Shown here piece after piece: positions 5,595-6,954 of a DNA stretch of 6,954 nucleotides (its first letter is position 1; each line of letters begins with the position of its first letter). The DNA lies in NCBI GenBank assembly GCA_938004235.1, contig CALKWL010000120.1:1-6954 (forward strand), written 5' to 3'. Source of the stretch: an uncultured Gammaproteobacteria bacterium (GTDB lineage: Bacteria; Pseudomonadota; Gammaproteobacteria; Halothiobacillales; Halothiobacillaceae). Made by a program: the position numbers and the translations under genes. Below the pieces are notes generated by a model. The model had not been told where the DNA came from, did no database searches, and worked only from the letters and a program-made list of their open reading frames with translations.

Positions 5595-5717
5595 TTAAGT
5601 GACACGATGTAACTGGTTGATTTTAAATGACACGTCGATGTGCCAGATTTGATACCAGGAGTCACTTAAGATGTTGAAAGTAAAAGAGAAGCGACGATAA
5701 CAATCACTTAAAAGTGA
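5595..5717. promoter_or_regulatory. Cluster of TTAAGTGAC operator-like repeats
   Basis: Copies seen: TTAAGTGAC at 5595-5603; TTAAATGAC at 5623-5631 (one change); the reverse complement GTCACTTAA at 5661-5669; and a divergent pair TCACTT-AA-AAGTGA at 5704-5717 with perfect 6-base arms. Five half-sites in 123 non-coding bases, in both orientations, are characteristic of a binding region for a dimeric repressor or activator. The last pair covers the expected start of the promoter candidate at 5674-5701. The nearby winged-helix protein (4170-4430) is one possible ligand, but nothing in the sequence ties it to these sites. Confidence 0.55.
5674..5701 (+). promoter_or_regulatory. Sigma70-like promoter candidate for the downstream genes
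   Basis: TTGAAA (5674-5679, 5 of 6) and GATAAC (5696-5701, 4 of 6) are separated by 16 bases. Transcription would begin near 5708, inside the TCACTT-AA-AAGTGA palindrome, and lead into AGGGG and the ATG at 5738. Placement after a terminator and inside an operator-like cluster supports it. A second, weaker candidate in the same gap is GTGACA (5599-5604), 17 bases, TTTAAA (5622-5627). Confidence 0.45.
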
Positions 5718-5737
5718 CTGAATAACAGGGGACTACA

Positions 5738-5842
5738 ATGACCGTAACTAATCTTATTAATTTTAGGAATAAAAGGGAAAACGAAGAAGTTTCTCAATGG
5801 CCAATCGGATTTATGCATTGCCTTTGCCAGTGCCGACGGTGA
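5738..5842 (+). CDS. Short 34-aa frame, possibly the 5' part of a frameshifted gene
   Basis: AGGGG (5727-5731) is well placed before an ATG that opens a 34-codon frame beginning MTVTNLINFRNKRENEEVSQ. That hydrophilic N-terminus looks like a real phage protein start, but the end (WPIGFMHCLCQCRR) is odd: Cys/Arg-rich and unlike the rest. The two other forward frames are also open across 5797-5842. Either this is a genuine tiny protein overlapping the 5797 gene, or a base change or programmed shift joins its start to one of the other frames. No function is recognised. Confidence 0.35.
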   Translation: MTVTNLINFRNKRENEEVSQWPIGFMHCLCQCRR

Positions 5843-5991
5843 TCTGCTTGTGCGAGGCAGTGGAGATAATTACCTCTAATGAACACATCGAAAAGGTTTT
5901 AGAATCCGACTGTTACGAGGTGTACGAGGATAGGAACATTCGGCTCGTTCTTTACGCTGGCGCATCGAAAGCTTTAGTGTTTGCAGCTTAA
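5797..5991 (+). CDS. Hypothetical 64-aa protein
   Basis: The frame starts MANRIYALPLPVPTVICLCE and continues VEIITSNEHIEKVLESDCYE to end SKALVFAA. The second half (about 22-64) has the alternating beta/helix character of a small folded protein; the first half is hydrophobic and Pro-rich and overlaps the frame from 5738. Only a weak GAAGAAG (5783-5789) precedes the ATG, so the real start may be elsewhere, for example by a -1 shift from the 5738 frame, or at GTG 5860. No match to a known family is recognised. It ends 92 bases before the CobT-like gene. Confidence 0.45.
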   Translation: MANRIYALPLPVPTVICLCEAVEIITSNEHIEKVLESDCYEVYEDRNIRLVLYAGASKALVFAA

Positions 5992-6023
5992 CGCGGCGTT
6001 ACTGACGGGGCAGTTCGAAAAGA

Positions 6024-6052
6024 TTGACCCCCCTTCTTTGCTATTCCATCAT
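6024..6052 (+). promoter_or_regulatory. Promoter candidate upstream of the CobT-like gene
   Basis: TTGACC (6024-6029, 5 of 6) and CATCAT (6047-6052, 4 of 6) are 17 bases apart in the 92-base gap before the next gene, which has its own strong ribosome binding site. The match is reasonable but unremarkable. Confidence 0.33.
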
Positions 6053-6083
6053 AAGTCAGCACTGAGAGAGACAGGAGGTATAA

Positions 6084-6954
6084 ATGGACAGAATCGAGGT
6101 TATCCGTCAAGCAACCAAGCAAGTCGCGCAAATCCTTTCAGGTCGCGACATCGAGGTTACTCAGCGCGGAATGAACGCCTACGTTCGGTATAACGATGAA
6201 GGCGAGCCGCAGCAAGTCAACATTCCTTTTATTCCGGACAATGCTTCGGATGCCCTTATTGACGCGATTCAGGGTTTTCTAGATCACGAAGTCGGTCATC
6301 TGCTGTTTACCAACTTCAAACTGATGAAGCGGTCGATCAGCGACGGCTTTGGATCGACCATGAACATCGTGGAAGACCCCTTCGTTGAACGGAAGATTGG
6401 TCAGCGCTTCTTCGGAAGCACTCACAACATTGATCGTCTGCACCACTTCTTCATTGAGAAGTTCGTCAAGCCAGAGGTAGAGAAAGCACAAGCAGCCGGT
6501 GATAAGAACGCTCTGGTTTCGATCCTGATGGTTCCGCTGATCCGCGCTTGGTCAGGTCAGGACGTGTTCAAGCGGTACATGCAGACGGTTCAGCACGAGA
6601 TTGCCGACTTCGTTGAAAAGCTTGGCGACGACATCGAGCCAATGCTACTCAAGATCGAATCGACTGAAGACAGTTACAAGGTTGCCGAGGAAATCCATCA
6701 CCGAATGAAGTCGATGAAGCAGCAGCCGCCCCCTCAGCAGCCGCAGCAGTCTGATGACGGTGACGACGAGGATGAAAAGCAGTCTGGCAATTACGACGAT
6801 GGTGAGGACGGCCAAGAGGGTGACGATCCGCAGGACGGGGAGTCGAACGCTGACGAGGGCGACAGCGAAGGTGAGGGTTTAGAGTCGAGCGATTCTGAGG
6901 GCGATGAGTCCGAAGGCGATGAGTCCGAAGGCGATGAGTCCGAAGGCGATGAGT
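6084..6954 (+). CDS. CobT-like / MoxR-associated HExxH protein with acidic linker, 5' part (3' end outside window)
   Basis: The first 290 residues of a longer protein; the frame is open to the window end. AGGAGGT (6073-6079) sets the start. Residues 1-210 are a mostly helical domain containing DHEVGHLLFTNF, a zinc-metallopeptidase HEVGH (68-72), followed by NIVEDPFVERKIGQRFF (94-110), whose ED pair (97-98) is placed as a third metal-ligand region. This arrangement is known from phage proteins annotated as cobaltochelatase CobT and from the DUF2201_N putative metallopeptidase family, which pair with CobS/MoxR AAA+ ATPases and usually carry a C-terminal von Willebrand A domain. After KQQPPPQQPQQ (212-222) the chain becomes extremely Asp/Glu/Gly/Ser-rich (223-290), as in CobT linkers. 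A vWA domain should follow but is not visible. Cobalamin synthesis is unlikely in this context; a protein-remodelling or protease role is more plausible, by inference. Confidence 0.8.
   Translation, partial: MDRIEVIRQATKQVAQILSGRDIEVTQRGMNAYVRYNDEGEPQQVNIPFIPDNASDALIDAIQGFLDHEVGHLLFTNFKLMKRSISDGFGSTMNIVEDPFVERKIGQRFFGSTHNIDRLHHFFIEKFVKPEVEKAQAAGDKNALVSILMVPLIRAWSGQDVFKRYMQTVQHEIADFVEKLGDDIEPMLLKIESTEDSYKVAEEIHHRMKSMKQQPPPQQPQQSDDGDDEDEKQSGNYDDGEDGQEGDDPQDGESNADEGDSEGEGLESSDSEGDESEGDESEGDESEGDE
6900..6954 (+). repeat. 15-bp in-frame tandem repeat encoding GDESE
   Basis: The unit GGCGATGAGTCCGAA starts at 6900, 6915 and 6930 with no differences, and a fourth copy begins at 6945 and is cut by the window end. 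Each unit adds Gly-Asp-Glu-Ser-Glu to the acidic linker of the CobT-like protein. Perfect identity, including at third codon positions, points to recent expansion by slippage. Confidence 0.93.

Noticed and set aside
5671..5700. 9-codon frame (MLKVKEKRR) with AGGAG upstream
   Set aside because: It might be a leader peptide, but it overlaps the promoter candidate at 5674-5701 and is too short to support from one sequence.
5981..6193. 70-aa plus-strand frame overlapping the start of the CobT-like gene
   Set aside because: Its 3' half is in another frame of the CobT-like gene, which has a strong AGGAGGT site and clear family motifs. Its Arg/Ser-rich end looks non-natural.
6900..6954. Tandem repeats as a CRISPR-like array
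   Set aside because: The units are contiguous with no spacers, are 15 bp long, and lie in frame within a coding region.

Overview
The window looks like a replication and nucleotide-metabolism region of a tailed bacteriophage (or a prophage) of a Gram-negative host. Every credible gene is on the + strand. The genes are tightly packed, with repeated ATGA and TGATG stop/start overlaps and strong AGGAGG-type ribosome binding sites. The content is a DnaB-like helicase, a Toprim primase, an ATP-dependent DNA ligase, a guanylate-kinase-like enzyme, a dihydrofolate reductase and a CobT-like HExxH protein, mixed with small unknown proteins. The DHFR keeps E. coli FolA numbering almost without gaps, which weakly suggests a gammaproteobacterial host. 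No rRNA, tRNA, insertion sequence or CRISPR array was seen.

Layout: (1) 1-1480 holds the C-terminal part of a replicative helicase, overlapping by ATGA a 355-aa zinc-finger/Toprim primase. (2) 1481-1550 is a short gap with a weak promoter candidate and a small inverted repeat. (3) 1551-3945 encodes a stand-alone WGR-domain protein, a 189-aa protein of unknown function with four cysteines and a Pro-rich linker, a 30-aa single-span membrane peptide, and an ATP-dependent DNA ligase. The last three are joined by two TGATG overlaps. (4) 3946-4169 holds an inverted repeat, a promoter candidate and a probable 51-aa small gene. (5) 4170-5511 is a compact run of winged-helix protein, guanylate-kinase-like enzyme and DHFR joined by ATGA overlaps, closed by a clear Rho-independent terminator at 5545-5571. 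(6) 5572-5737 is a non-coding control region with several copies of a TTAAGTGAC motif in both orientations and a promoter candidate. (7) 5738-5991 carries one or two small overlapping genes of uncertain reading frame. (8) 6084 to the window end is the N-terminal 290 residues of a CobT-like protein with a metallopeptidase HEVGH motif and a very acidic, repeat-containing linker; it runs off the window.

Together, helicase and primase would open and prime DNA, and ligase (possibly with WGR as a DNA-end or nick binder) would seal it. The kinase and DHFR would raise precursor supply: dGMP to dGDP, and tetrahydrofolate for dTMP synthesis. The terminator followed by the repeat-rich region marks a boundary between two transcription units. 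The least explained parts are the WGR / Cys-protein / membrane-peptide / ligase cluster, the operator-like array at 5595-5717, and the three-frame overlap at 5738-5991.
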